From: Podocnemis expansa
Taxonomy: Eukaryota; Chordata; Testudines; Podocnemididae
Assembly (NCBI GenBank): GCA_007922195.1
Contig: ML681997.1
Span: forward strand, 11,051,236 to 11,115,235
Direction of reading: 5' to 3'
Length of the DNA: 64,000 nucleotides
The notes under the pieces were generated by a model. The model was not told where the DNA came from and did no database searches. It saw nothing but the letters and a program-made list of their open reading frames with translations. A program made the position numbers and the translations under genes. Position 1 is the stretch's first letter. Every line of letters begins with the position of its first letter. Shown here piece by piece: positions 11,454-21,012 of the stretch.

Positions 11454-11613
11454 CAATGTTCCCTCTGAGCTGATGATGCAGCTGAGCAACTTTTGGATGC
11501 AGCTGAGTAAGTTCCCTCCCAGTTTCCCAGCCCGGTGCCAGGCCCCTGCTCATTGGCTCCCCAAGTGCATCCGTAACTTGCTCAACTGCATCACCAGTTT
11601 AGAAGGAACATTG
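11454..11613. mobile_element. Nested MITE of the CAATGTTCCCTCT family
   Basis: Ends CAATGTTCCCTCTGAGC and TTAGAAGGAACATTG match those of 6872-7175. Flanking 8-mers are not clearly duplicated. Confidence 0.65.
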
Positions 11614-11840
11614 CTCCTGTCTCCCATGACAACTCAGCTGTCCTGGGAAACACTTTCCTACTCCATACATGGCCCAACACTTGTCTTTCAAAACAGGCTT
11701 GGTTTTGTGGAATAGGATTCTGCAGAAAATAATTCTGAGGGAGGATGCTATGGAAAACAGCTCATCCCTAGTCCCAATGCCTCAGGGTCTCTGAAAAGCC
11801 TCAGCTGTTCAGAGCTCCTGAAAAGCCTCAGCTGTTCAGA

Positions 11841-11999
11841 GCTCCAAAGAGGTACCTGTCTTAGTCTAATTCAGCAAAACAAACAAGGAGTCCTGTGGCA
11901 TTTTAAAGACTAACACATTTATTTATCGCATGAGCTTTCATGGAAGAAATGTGATAAATAAATGTGTTAGTCTTTAAAAGTTCTACAAAACTCCTTGAC
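11841..11999. repeat. Penelope terminal repeat, hairpin copy
   Basis: Left arm GGAGTCCTGTGGCATTTTAA with AGACTAACACATTTATTTAT, then a short loop, then the inverted arm AATAAATGTGTTAGTCTTTA. The ribozyme core is lost in the loop. Confidence 0.8.
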
Positions 12000-12949
12000 T
12001 GACTGTCCAGAGCTTGATCTACAGGTGTCTGTAGAGTTGGCACAAAGGAGTAGGATTCTTCATTGGCTTATTCCTTCTCCCGCTGCTACAATGGAAGGCT
12101 TTTTAACCTGTTTTCCTACCATACTTGTAAAGGGAGTGCATGAGGTGCCCCCAAGTTTTGAAGTACTGTGAACAGGACTGAGATTGTCATGGCATGTGGT
12201 TTAAGGTAAACACAAAATAAACAAACCCACCCAAACCAACAGAAAATAAAAAAATACAAAGTACACAAAAATGAATAAAGCAAAGCAAAATAAAATCCAC
12301 ACTGAAATCTATGAAACTGAAAATAACTAACTTAACAATAACTTTTTAGTCTTTAAGTCCTTTATAGCGTGTCTTCTCCCTGATCCCCTCAGTCACTTCT
12401 CTCGCTGCCTCCTTTCCTTGAAGTTCCTCTGTCCTAAGACACCCCCCCCCATCGCTTCCTTGAGCTGCCAGCTGCTGCTTCCCCACAGTTCTCTGAGCCG
12501 GGGTTGCTGTTCCACCCTCCCCACCACTTCATTGAGCTACCAGCTGCCCACTCCCCACTGCTTCTCTGAGCTAGGGACTACTGCTTGCTGCTCCATGCTC
12601 TGTGCCCCGTCCCTCCTCTGCAGGGTTGGCTTCCTCTTCCCCGCCCTGTCCTCTAAGCTACCAGCTGCTGCCCAGTGCTCTGTGCTCCCACCCCTCCTCT
12701 GAGCTATGGGATGCTGCTCCGTGCTTCCTTCTCCCCAGTGCCCACCCCTCCTCTGAGCGCCTGGCTGCATAGCCACATGACAGGCAGAGATTTTAACTCC
12801 CCCAGCCTGAAGCAGCTCCCTGCAGTGATGTCTGGGTAGCTCAGTGAGGGCTGCTGCAGGCACGCAGCTTCCCTGCCCTGCTCCTCCCTACAGCAAGCCG
12901 CGCTTTTCTTTGAAGAGTCACAGTTTGGCCAGGCTTGTTCTAGATGTTT

Positions 12950-13572
12950 GCTAATAGATTCCTTAATTATTTGCTCCATTAGTTTTCCTGATACAGAGGT
13001 TAAACTGACTGGTCTATAATTCCCTGGGTTGTCCTTATTTCCCTTTTTATAGATGGGCACTATATTTGCTCTTTGCCAGTCCTCTGGAATTTCTTCAGTC
13101 TGCCATGATTTTCAAAGATAATAGTCAATGACTCAGATATCCCTTGAGTCAGCTCCCTGAGGATTCTGGGGTACATATCATCAAGACCTGGGGACATGAA
13201 GACATCTAACTTGTCTATGTAATTTTTAACTTGTTCTTTCCCTATTTTAATTTTTGAGCCTATCCCATTTTTACTGCTCTCCCCTACATCAGGCATTCGA
13301 TCACCACCAACCTCTGCAGCGAAGACTGAAACAAAGAAATCATTTAGTTCCTCTGCCATTTCCACATTTTCTGTTATTATTTTTCCCTCTTTATTGAATA
13401 ATGAACATATGCTGTCCTTGCTCTTACTCTTGTATTTGAAAAATGTCTTCTTGTTACCCTTCAGTTCTTCAGCTAGTTTGAGCTCCATTTGTGTCTTGGC
13501 CTTTCTGACTTTTCCCTTACATATTTGTGTTATTTCATAGTCATCCCTTGTGCTTTGACCTAGTTTCCACAT
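12950..13572 (-). pseudogene. CR1 reverse transcriptase N-terminal part (relic)
   Basis: The minus-strand reading gives a segment with EITQICKGKVRKAKTQMELK and a following linker, then, after a frame change near 13060, PIYKKGNKDNPGNYRPVSLT and [24 protein letters not shown] is a conserved CR1 reverse transcriptase block. The catalytic block is absent because the element is cut at 11006 and interrupted by a hAT. Confidence 0.85.
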
Positions 13573-13893
13573 TTTGTAGGATTCTTTCTTTATTTTTAAA
13601 TGATTAAAAATCTCTGGCTAAGCCAGAGTAGTCTGTTGTCATACTTCTTTTCCTTCCTACACAGTGGAATAGTTTGCTCTTAATAAAGTCTTGTTCAAAA
13701 ATTGCCAAATGTCTTCAGTTGTTTTTCCTCTTAAACATGCTTCCCATGGGACCCTACCTACCAAATCCCCTAGTGTGCTAAAGTCTCCTTTCTTGAATTC
13801 CACTGTCTTTATTTTGGTGTTCTCTCTCCTACCATTCCTTAGAATCATGAACTCTACCATTTCATGATCACTTTCACCTAACTTACCTTCCAC

Positions 13894-14385
13894 CAGGGGT
13901 GTCGCTGGCCTGGGGAGGGACCCAGGGCATGGGCCCAGGTCCCACCCCCTGGCCGCAGGCCCCGCCTCCTGGCCGGGGACAGGGCCAGAAGCTGCCACAC
14001 CACCACGGGCAGCCAGGCCCCACATCCCTGGCTGGGGACAGGGCCAAAACCGGCTGCGGGCAGCAGAGTCCCACATCCCTGGCCACGGACAGGGCTGCCA
14101 CCAGCATGGGCAGCCAGGCTCCAGACTCCCCGCCACGGCCGCAGGCAGCCAGGCCCTGGATCCCCAGCCGGGGACGGCGACGGAAGCGGCTGCGGGCAGC
14201 CGGGCACCGGACTCCCTGCCATGGCTATGGGCGGCCAGGCTCCAGATCCATGGCCAGGCATGGGGCCGCCACAGCCACTGGCAGCTGGGCCCCAGATCTC
14301 TGGCCTGATTGGGCTGGAGATCCAGGGCACCAGCGCTGGGATTTGGGGCACGTGCCCCGGGTGCCCAGCGCCACCGACGCCTCTG
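13894..14385. mobile_element. GC-rich hAT-like MITE in CR1
   Basis: Ends CAGGGGTGTCGCTGGC and GCGCCACCGACGCCTCTG, flanked by the exact 8-mer CCTTCCAC (13886-13893, 14386-14393). The interior is very GC-rich and has tandem units of roughly 60-70 bases built on CCGGGGACAGGGC and GGCAGCCAGGC words. Long ORFs on both strands here (up to 183 codons) result from lack of stop codons in GC-rich repeats, not from a gene. Related copies: 61635-62042 and 42388-42614. Confidence 0.9.
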
Positions 14386-14644
14386 CCTTCCACTTTCATA
14401 TTGTCAACCAGTTCCTCTGTCAGATCAAATCAAGAATGACCTCTCCCTAAGTAGCTTTCTCCACCTTTTGAAATAAAAAAAAATAATCTCCAATACATTC
14501 CAAGAATTTGTTGGCTAATCTGTGCCTTGATGTCTTATTTTCCCAACATATGTCTGGATAATTGAAATCCCCCATCATCACCAAGTCCCATGCACTGGAT
14601 GATTTTGTTGAAAAAAAGCCTCATTCACCTCTTCTTCCTGGTTA

Positions 14645-14967
14645 CCGTATATACTCATGGATAAGCCGATTCATGCATAAGCTGACCCCTCGTTCTGAGC
14701 CCCCAAAACAGGAAAAAAATGGGTGAACCCGCATATAAGCTAAGGGCTCCTCTTGGCTTTGGGACCCTAACCTCCCCCAGGCCAGCTGCTGCTTTCCCTG
14801 ACACCCCCACCAACCCCTGGACACATGCTGGGGGGTCCTGCCCAAGATTTAAAAAAACTCATGGGTTGGCATTGCTCTGCTGGCCTGACTCCTGTATAAG
14901 CTGAATGCCTTTTTTAAAGGCAATGTCAAGGCATAAAAAATCTCAGTCTATACACGTGTATATATGG
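14645..14967. mobile_element. TA-flanked inverted-repeat element
   Basis: Left end CCGTATATACTCATGGATAA then GCCGA, right end CACGTGTATATATGG, flanked by TA on both sides. A TA duplication fits the Tc1/mariner group. The ends contain ATAAGCCGA and ATAAGCTGA words. A longer relative is at 18622-19558. Confidence 0.65.
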
Positions 14968-15800
14968 TAAGTGGCATGTGGTAGCCCCCTATCATGACAG
15001 CACCCTTGTTTTTTACTCCTTTTGCATAAATGTTTAATATACAAGGCTAGATCATGTCCTTTTTTCTGTGCTTATCCTTACTACGCAAGCTATACTCTGC
15101 TATATTAATATTCCAGTCATGTATTATCCCACCAAGTCTCTGTGATGCCAACAACATCATAGTTATGCTAAGCTACTAGCATTTTGAATTCTTCCAGTTT
15201 ATTCCCTATACTTTTGCATTAGTATACAGACATTTAAGATACTGCTTTGATTCTTCCTCCCAGCCCAGGTTCTGCCTAGTCTCCCTTTCATCCCACTGTT
15301 ACAGCCCAGGCTCCCCTCCCCACCCCCAAGTTCCAACCCTTTCCCCAAATATTCCTGGTTTTGACTTACCTGTGGCCTTTGCTCACCTTACCCCTTTAAA
15401 CATAGTTTAAAGCCCTCCTCACTAGAGTAAGCCAGTCTATGTCCAAATACATTCTTTCTCTTTCTTGATAGGTGGACTCCATCTCTGGCTAGTAGTCCTT
15501 CTTCATGAAACAGCATCCCATGATTAAGGAAGCCAAAGCCCTCCTGGCAACACCATCTTCACAGCCAGGCATTCACCTCCAGGATGCATCTGTCTTTTCC
15601 CAGGCCCCTACTCTTGACCAAAAGGAGTGAAGCGAACACCACCTCTGCACCAAACTCATTTACCTGTACTCCCAGAGCCCTTTGATCTGCTGAGGATCAC
15701 ATCGCACATTATCATTAATGCCCACATGGATGAGTAGCATGGTTTAGCAGTCAGCGGGGCAGATGATTCTCGACAATCCCTCCATAACATCTCACATACA

Positions 15801-16138
15801 TAGGGGTTAAAGTAAGGGGGAACGCATTTCCGGGGGCCCCTATTTTTAGGCTGGCAGCATTCTGGGGCCCCCCAAAATAGAGGAGGGGCCCACTAAAAAT
15901 AGCCACAGTAGCTGGAACGCAGTGTTCCAGTGGCTCCACCTTAAACCAGCCAGCAGAGAACTGCAGCAGGCCAGGAGTTTGTGATTCTCCCCCTGCAGGG
16001 TGGAGCAGCTGGTGGCTGGAAGCAGCTTCCAGCCCCTCAGCCAACCTGCAAACAGCCCAGGTAAGGGCTTCAGGTGGGGGAGGCTGCTGGTGTGGGTGGG
16101 TGGGTTCCAGGGCCCACCAAATTATACTCTAAGCCCTG
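15801..16138. mobile_element. Small hAT-like element in CR1 ORF1
   Basis: Ends TAGGGGTTAAAGTAAG and ATACTCTAAGCCCTG, flanked by the exact 8-mer CACATACA (15793-15800, 16139-16146). It interrupts the ORF1 region of the CR1, which resumes after it. Confidence 0.85.
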
Positions 16139-16628
16139 CACATACAGGCCCCTGGCAGGCAGCATACCTCTTGGAACACCATGTCAGGTCGACAGATGGG
16201 CGCCTCCACTCCCTTAGGAAAAAGAGTCCCCAACCACCACAACCCTACATTTCCTTGTGGGTGTGGTGACTGTGATCTTCTCAGCCTTGGGGGTGCATGT
16301 CTTCTCCTCTTCCACCTCATCTTTTATTGCTGGGGCTGTATAATGGCTCTTCATTACCATAGTGGGTGAGTTGGGAGCAGGTGTGGAGCACTGCCTGCTG
16401 CCAGAAGTGACCAGCTCCCAGTGTCTTTCCTGTCACAGAGCCATAGCCTCCACTCCCAATGGTGCAACAGCAGTCCTTCATAGCTTCCTTTGCCTTCGAT
16501 GTCTCTTCATGAATGCTCTTGAGGCATTCCTGGTGGGTACAGAAGTTCCTGAGCCTGGTCACTTCCCCCTGTAACTCTCTCACCTGCTTCCTGAGAGACT
16601 GAAGCAGAAGGCACCTTTCACACTGCGT

Positions 16629-16633
16629 TCGCG

Positions 16634-16690
<57 letters not shown>
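16629..16690. repeat. (GC)n(AC)n microsatellite
   Basis: A run of about six GC dinucleotides followed by about 22 AC dinucleotides, next to the CR1 ORF1 remnant. Confidence 0.95.
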
Positions 16691-16691
<1 letters not shown>

Positions 16692-16795
16692 TTTCTATGA
16701 GTGGAAAATGCAGGCCACATTCTTTACAAATCCACACCAGGAGCTGGGGTGAGATATCTATGAGCAGTTCTCTGACCATCTTGACTAACAGGCAC

Positions 16796-17790
16796 TGATG
16801 AAAGTATTCTACATAAACCTACTTGATTATTTTTGAACCCAGTTATACATTTGGACTTCACAACATCCTCTGGCAATAAGTTTCACAGTGTTGTACAAAA
16901 AAGTGCAGTACTTTTAAATTGGATGCCTATGTGAAGGGTTAAATAAAACTTCACTACACTTTTCCCATACCATTCATGATTTTACAGATCTCTATCATAT
17001 CACCTCCTAGTCATCTCTCTTCCTAAACTGAACAGTCTGTCTTTTTTCTCTTGTGTTGTTCTATACCCCAAATCATTTCTGTTGCACTCCACTGCACCTT
17101 TTCCAATTCTAATATAACTTTTCTGAGGGGAGGTGAGGAGTGACAAGAACTGCACACAGTATTCAAGGTGTGGGCATACCATGGATATAGTGGCATTTAT
17201 GGTATTTTCTGTTTTTTACCTCTCCCTTTTAAATGGTTTCTAGGATTGTTAGCTTTTCTGACTGCCTCTGCACACTGAGTGGATGATTTCAGAGAACTCT
17301 CCATGAGACTCCAAGATCTTTCTCAAACAGGAACAGCTAATTTAGATCCTCATTTTGCATGTATAGTTCAAATTATTTTTCCAGTGTTCCCTACTTTGGA
17401 TTTGTCAGCAATGAATTTCAAATACTATTTCATTACCATCAGTCAGTCAGTTTTGTGAGATCGCTGTGTAACTCTCCATTTCCCTGGAATCTTGATAATT
17501 GGAAGCATTTAAGAGCAGGTTAGACAAGCACCTGTCAAAGATGGTTTAAGAGAGTACTTGGTCCTCCCATGAGTGCAGGAGACTGGACTCAATGACCTTT
17601 CATGGTCCCTTCCAGATGCTACAATTCTTTGCAGTCGGATTTTGACTAAACTATTTTGAGTAACTTTCTGTCACCTGAAAATCTTGCCATCTCATTGTTC
17701 ACCCCTTTTCCAGCTCACTCATGAATATGTTAAGCAACACAGATCATGTGGAGACCCCATTATTTACCTTTCTCTGTTGTGAGATGCTTA
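16796..17790 (-). mobile_element. Older CR1/L3-like LINE 3' region
   Basis: The minus-strand CR1-superfamily 3' region, with the recognisable plus-strand phrases CATACCATTCATGATTTTAC, AGATCTCTATCATATCACCT, CCACTGCACCTTTTCCAATT, and TGAATATGTTAAGCAACA. It is more diverged than the neighbouring CR1. A plus-strand CR1 tail (17494-17632) is inserted in it. Confidence 0.7.
17494..17632 (+). repeat. CR1 3' tail, plus orientation
   Basis: TGGAAGCATTTAAGAGCAGG, then TTAGACAAGCACCTGTC, ending GGTCCCTTCCAGATGCTACA; equivalent to 63310-63420 of the CR1 at the right of the window. It lies in opposite orientation inside the L3-like element. Confidence 0.8.
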
Positions 17791-18296
17791 CAATCTAATC
17801 CTGCCAGGTCTGGCAGCCAGGTGGACTGACTTCAGAAGTATAGCAATCCTCCTGAGTCAGGACTCAACAAAATTGACACACAGCTAGGCACCCAGCTTCG
17901 AACGGAGGTGCCCAGCTAGGATGCTCCCCACTGCTGAAATGCCACAGAATGCCCTGAGCCCCCTTGCAGCCAGTGGTGGCTCTTTCTTTAGGTGCTAGGA
18001 GGTGCTCCACCACTGCAATTCCATTGTGGAACTAGGTGGCATGATACAAATCCATGGCACCATGGTGACCTGGAGCACAAGGTTTGTCGAGTCCTGTTCT
18101 GAGTGCTACATATTGCAGGACTGGAGTGTTAATGCTATTCTTCTTCTCAAAGCAAGCACTAACTGGAATGACTCTTTGTCTCCTGAGACTCATCCATTTT
18201 CTTCCTAAATTTAAGACTTAATTATCTATCATGCCTTTTTTAGACTTAAGCATAACTTAGGAGTTGTATAAAAAAGCCAAAGGGATAAAAACTCAC
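17791..18296. other. ESR2 intron beside exon donor
   Basis: Unique-looking sequence that includes the GTGAGT donor of the second zinc-finger exon. No other feature recognised. Confidence 0.5.
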
Positions 18297-18413
18297 CACA
18301 TTTCATCATTCCTACTTCACAGCACTTCCGTAATCTACATGCCTGGCAGCTTTTACGTCTATTTTTATCTATTGTGCATTGATTGGTAGCTGGACAGATG
18401 TAATCATTGTGTC
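18297..18413 (-). CDS. ESR2: ESR2 exon, second zinc finger of DNA-binding domain
   Basis: This exon is 117 bases, the usual size of the second zinc-finger exon in estrogen receptors. It reads [12 protein letters not shown], the D-box region, then [18 protein letters not shown] and EVGMMKC. The D-box forms the dimer interface on DNA. The acceptor is CTGCAG|GAC and the donor is TGTG|GTGAGT; both phases are 1. One residue departs from what I know of ERbeta: RKC is followed by Cys (TGT) where human, mouse and most estrogen receptors have Tyr (TAT/TAC). The intron toward the first finger is 5374 bases. The next exon (hinge and start of the ligand-binding domain) was not found between here and position 1. 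Confidence 0.96.
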
Positions 18414-18621
18414 CTGCAGCAGAGTATAAAGAAAAAAGTTTTATATTCTAGCAATATGTTAAATCTCTTCTGATCTGTAAATTGCAAAGCAGACTGTAAC
18501 ATACTACTGAGTATGATCATTAGAGCAAATGATGTACAAAGCAAAGGTATTTGACATCTTTATTGAACGCATTTAACATGGCCACAGAGATCAAGGCAGC
18601 CCTGATACTGGAAGAGACTTA

Positions 18622-19558
18622 CGGCATATACCTAGATATAAGCTGATCCATGCATAAGCCGACCCCCCAATTCTGAGCCCAAAAAAAGAGGCAAAATGGG
18701 TCAGTGCTGCTGGCTTCCCCTGGAGTTCCTGACACCATCCCTAACCCCCAAACCCCTGCTGCTGCTTTCCCCCTGTCCTCCTGCTCTCTCCACTCCTCAC
18801 TCCTGTCCCCCTGCTCTCTCCGCTCCTCATTCCTGCCCCCTGCTCTCTTCACTCCTTCTGTTGCCCCCTTGCTCTGTCCTTTCCTTACTCCTGACCCCCC
18901 GCTCGCTGCCACCTTCTCTGTTCCCTGCTGTTGTTCCCCAACACCATTTCCACTCCCTTCCCCTTCACCCACAACTCCTGCTGCTGCTTTTCCCAGCCTC
19001 CCAGTTCCCCCCCCCCGCCATCACCAGGCCCTGTCACCACTTCCTTGGTCTCCCTGAACCCCCACCCCCCGAAACTCCCGGGCCCTCCTGCTGCTTTCCC
19101 TGGACTCCCCAACCCGCCCAAACCCCCAGTCCCTGCCACCCCCTTCCCTGGCCTCTCTGAACCCCCCAAGCCCCCAGGCCCTCTCATCACTTTCCCCAGA
19201 CTCCCTAAATCCTGGGACCTGCTGCTGCTTTCCCCAGACTTCCCCTCCAAACTCCCAGGCCCTGCTGCCACTTCCCTGGCCACCCTGAACACCCCTCTCA
19301 ATGCTCAGATCACCCCCCTCAGGACCCCCCATCTGGCCACTCCAGACACCAGGGTCCCCTCCTAGACTCTAGCCCCAGCCCAGGCCAACTGCCCAAGAGG
19401 GGCACCCCAGCCACACTGGGGCTCTGGCCGGCAGCATGGTCAGTGAAACTGCTGGGCTGGGGCTGGCTACCATATTCCCCTGTGTATAAGCCGAGTGCCT
19501 GGTTTTGAAGCCAGTTTTCAGGCACAAAAATCTCAGCTTATACACAAGTATATATGGG
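18622..19558. mobile_element. TA-flanked element with pyrimidine-rich core
   Basis: Left end CGGCATATACCTAGATATAA then GCTGATCC, right end CTCAGCTTATACACAAGTAT ending ATATGGG, with TA on both sides. Same family as 14645-14967. The core (about 18740-19340) is C/T-rich with imperfect tandem units such as CTCTCCACTCCTC and CCCCCAGGCCCT. It lies 208 bases upstream (in gene orientation) of the second zinc-finger exon. Long ORFs in the core are composition artefacts. Confidence 0.65.
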
Positions 19559-19687
19559 TAAGCTTTTACAACAGTGAAAATTGAGCATGTGTTGCTGTCT
19601 AATATAGTAAGTACTTACCTGAATCAGAGCCCAAGAGGTACATTTTTAAAATTGCCTTAGTCACTAAATCACTGTAAGTTCCCTATC

Positions 19688-19790
19688 TTCAAAGCATCTG
19701 ATGAAGTGGGATTTTCTGCCATGAAAGCTCATGTGATAAATAAATGTGTTAGTCTTTACAAGTGTCTTCAGACCTCTTGTTTGTTAAGTC
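19688..19790 (+). repeat. Penelope terminal repeat fragment with ribozyme core
   Basis: Truncated terminal repeat containing GCATCTGATGAAGTGGG, then CATGAAAGCTCATG, then GTGTTAGTCTTTACAAGTG. The core bases are intact but stem II has a G-G mismatch and the last stem I pair is weakened (ATGT). Confidence 0.8.
19694..19734 (+). ncRNA. Hammerhead-ribozyme-like motif, degenerate copy
   Basis: CTGATGA at 19698-19704 and GAAA at 19723-19726, with GCAT before and GCTC-ATGT after. Stem II carries one mismatch. Probably weak or inactive. Confidence 0.45.
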
Positions 19791-20172
19791 ACTTGGGCTC
19801 TTAAGTCTTAGGAGCCTACATCCCCTTGATTTTTCCTAAGAGTCTAAATCACTTCTGAAAATTGGACATAAGTGCTTTTGGAAATTTTACCTGAAGTGCC
19901 TCATTTCCATAACTATAGGAACCCTCAAACATTCTGATTCTAGGTATTTTATAAAGCAAATTTTCATTATTGGCGCATGTTTTGCCAGCACAACATCACT
20001 GGCTTCAGTGGAGTTTCAGCAGCAACAGAGAATTTTGTGTAAAGGGTTTTGTTAGTGTACTGGAATAGATTATTATTTTATTAATGAAATATTACCAAGT
20101 CACTTCCTGTTCCCATTGCAGAAATTAACCAAGGATGTGAAATATTCTCTATCAGTTATAGTTCTTTAGCAA

Positions 20173-21012
20173 GTTCCAAAGGGGCAGCAGTGTTAGTCTA
20201 GTTTAGTGAAACAAACAAGGAGTCCTGTGGTACTTAAAGACTAACAAATTTATTCATTGCATGAGCTTTTGTGGGAGAAAATCCCACTTCATCAGATGCT
20301 TTGAAGACAGGTGAACTTACAGGATGGGAGAAAATAGATGCAGGGAAGTATAAAGTCATGGGATCAGGTCACGCTATAACAGCAAATCAAAGCCATTGTT
20401 CAAATTCAAACACTGGGGAACAGCATATAGAGGAAGATGAAATTAAATCACCTGCTCATCCACCAATGTGATTTATGCCATCATGTGCCAGAAATGCCCC
20501 TCTGCATTATATATTGGACAAACAGAACAGTCTCTGTGCAAAAGAATAAATGGGCACAAAACTGACATCAGAAATCACACCATTCTAAAACCAGGAGGTC
20601 AGCATTTCAATCTTCCTGCTCACGCCATTCAGATTTACTAATTGTGGTGCTCAGATATGAATACCAGAACATGGCTCCAAAGAGAAGCTGCTGAGATCGA
20701 ATTTATTTGCAAATCTGATTGAATTGCTTCAGAGCTTAATAGGAACTCCAGATTTTTTTCTCATTACAAGAGGTGATTTGACCCCTTCTTCCTCTATATG
20801 CTGTTCCCCAGTATTTGAATTTGAACAACATTTCTGATTTGCTCTTACAGTCTGACCTGATCCCATGACTTACACTTCCCTGAATTTATTTCCTCCTATT
20901 CTGTGAGTTCCCCCATCTTCAAAGTTTCTGACAAAGTGAGCTTTTCTCCCACGAAAGCTCATGCGATAAATACATTAGTCTTTAAAAGTGCCACAGGACT
21001 CTTGTTCATTTT
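20173..21012 (+). mobile_element. Penelope-like element with inverted and direct terminal repeats
   Basis: The left end is the terminal repeat in inverted orientation (GTTCCAAAGGGGCAGC through CCCACTTCATCAGATGCTTT). The right end is the same repeat in direct orientation, truncated at CACAGGACTCTTG. Between them lies a GIY-YIG endonuclease relic and a 3' non-coding part. Inverted plus direct copies of the terminal repeat, and a GIY-YIG endonuclease, are typical of Penelope-like retroelements. The reverse transcriptase is missing, so this is a 5'-truncated copy. It is the key to naming about fifteen short repeats elsewhere in the window. Confidence 0.9.
20450..20722 (+). pseudogene. GIY-YIG endonuclease of Penelope-like element (relic)
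   Basis: The frame starting AAT at 20465 reads NVIYAIMCQKC, then LYIGQTEQSLCKRINGH, giving the GIY-YIG core (IYAI and YIG), the CxxC pair seen in Penelope endonucleases, and the conserved Arg and His. An in-frame TAA at 20639-20641 breaks it. The same frame continues with REAAEIEF, which supplies the expected Glu, and stops at 20720. In live elements this domain nicks the target DNA. No start codon or reverse transcriptase is present upstream. Confidence 0.88.

Larger units (their letters stand above)
11082..12937. mobile_element. hAT element inserted in CR1
   Basis: Ends CAGGGATGGCCAAACT and AGTTTGGCCAGGCTTG, with the 8-bp duplication TTCTAGAT at 11074-11081 and 12938-12945. The family is shared with the copy at 33583-34992, in inverted orientation. 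The interior has CT-rich stretches (11340-11460, 12370-12760), a nested MITE at 11454-11613 and a Penelope hairpin at 11841-11999. No transposase ORF was seen. Confidence 0.93.
11006..16795 (-). mobile_element. CR1 LINE, 3'-lacking and split by several inserts
   Basis: Minus-strand CR1. Read toward the 3' end it holds an ORF1 remnant (16140-16690, with paired cysteines and a predicted coiled-coil stretch), endonuclease remnants (about 14400-15240), and the reverse transcriptase start (about 12945-13570, with NYRPVSLTS at about 13000). It ends near 11006. The same order is seen in the CR1 at 52583-56435. Inserts are at 11082-12937, 13894-14385, 14645-14967 and 15801-16138. Frames are broken throughout, so it is dead. 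The host CR1 resumes base-for-base after the duplications of each hAT insert. Confidence 0.88.

Noticed and set aside
13899..14450. 183-codon plus-strand ORF and overlapping minus ORFs
   Set aside because: They coincide with a GC-rich tandem-repeat MITE; stop codons are rare in such sequence on all frames.
16317..16688. ORF with a long Val-Cys repeat
   Set aside because: The Val-Cys run is a translation of the AC microsatellite fused by chance to a CR1 ORF1 relic.
1..18296. Search for the ESR2 hinge and ligand-binding exons
   Set aside because: No minus-strand stretch resembling the hinge or LBD start (for example an LTLLEAEPP-type block) was seen; the exons must lie outside the window.
18696..19365. 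Overlapping proline/leucine-rich ORFs
   Set aside because: They come from the pyrimidine-rich core of a TA-flanked element.
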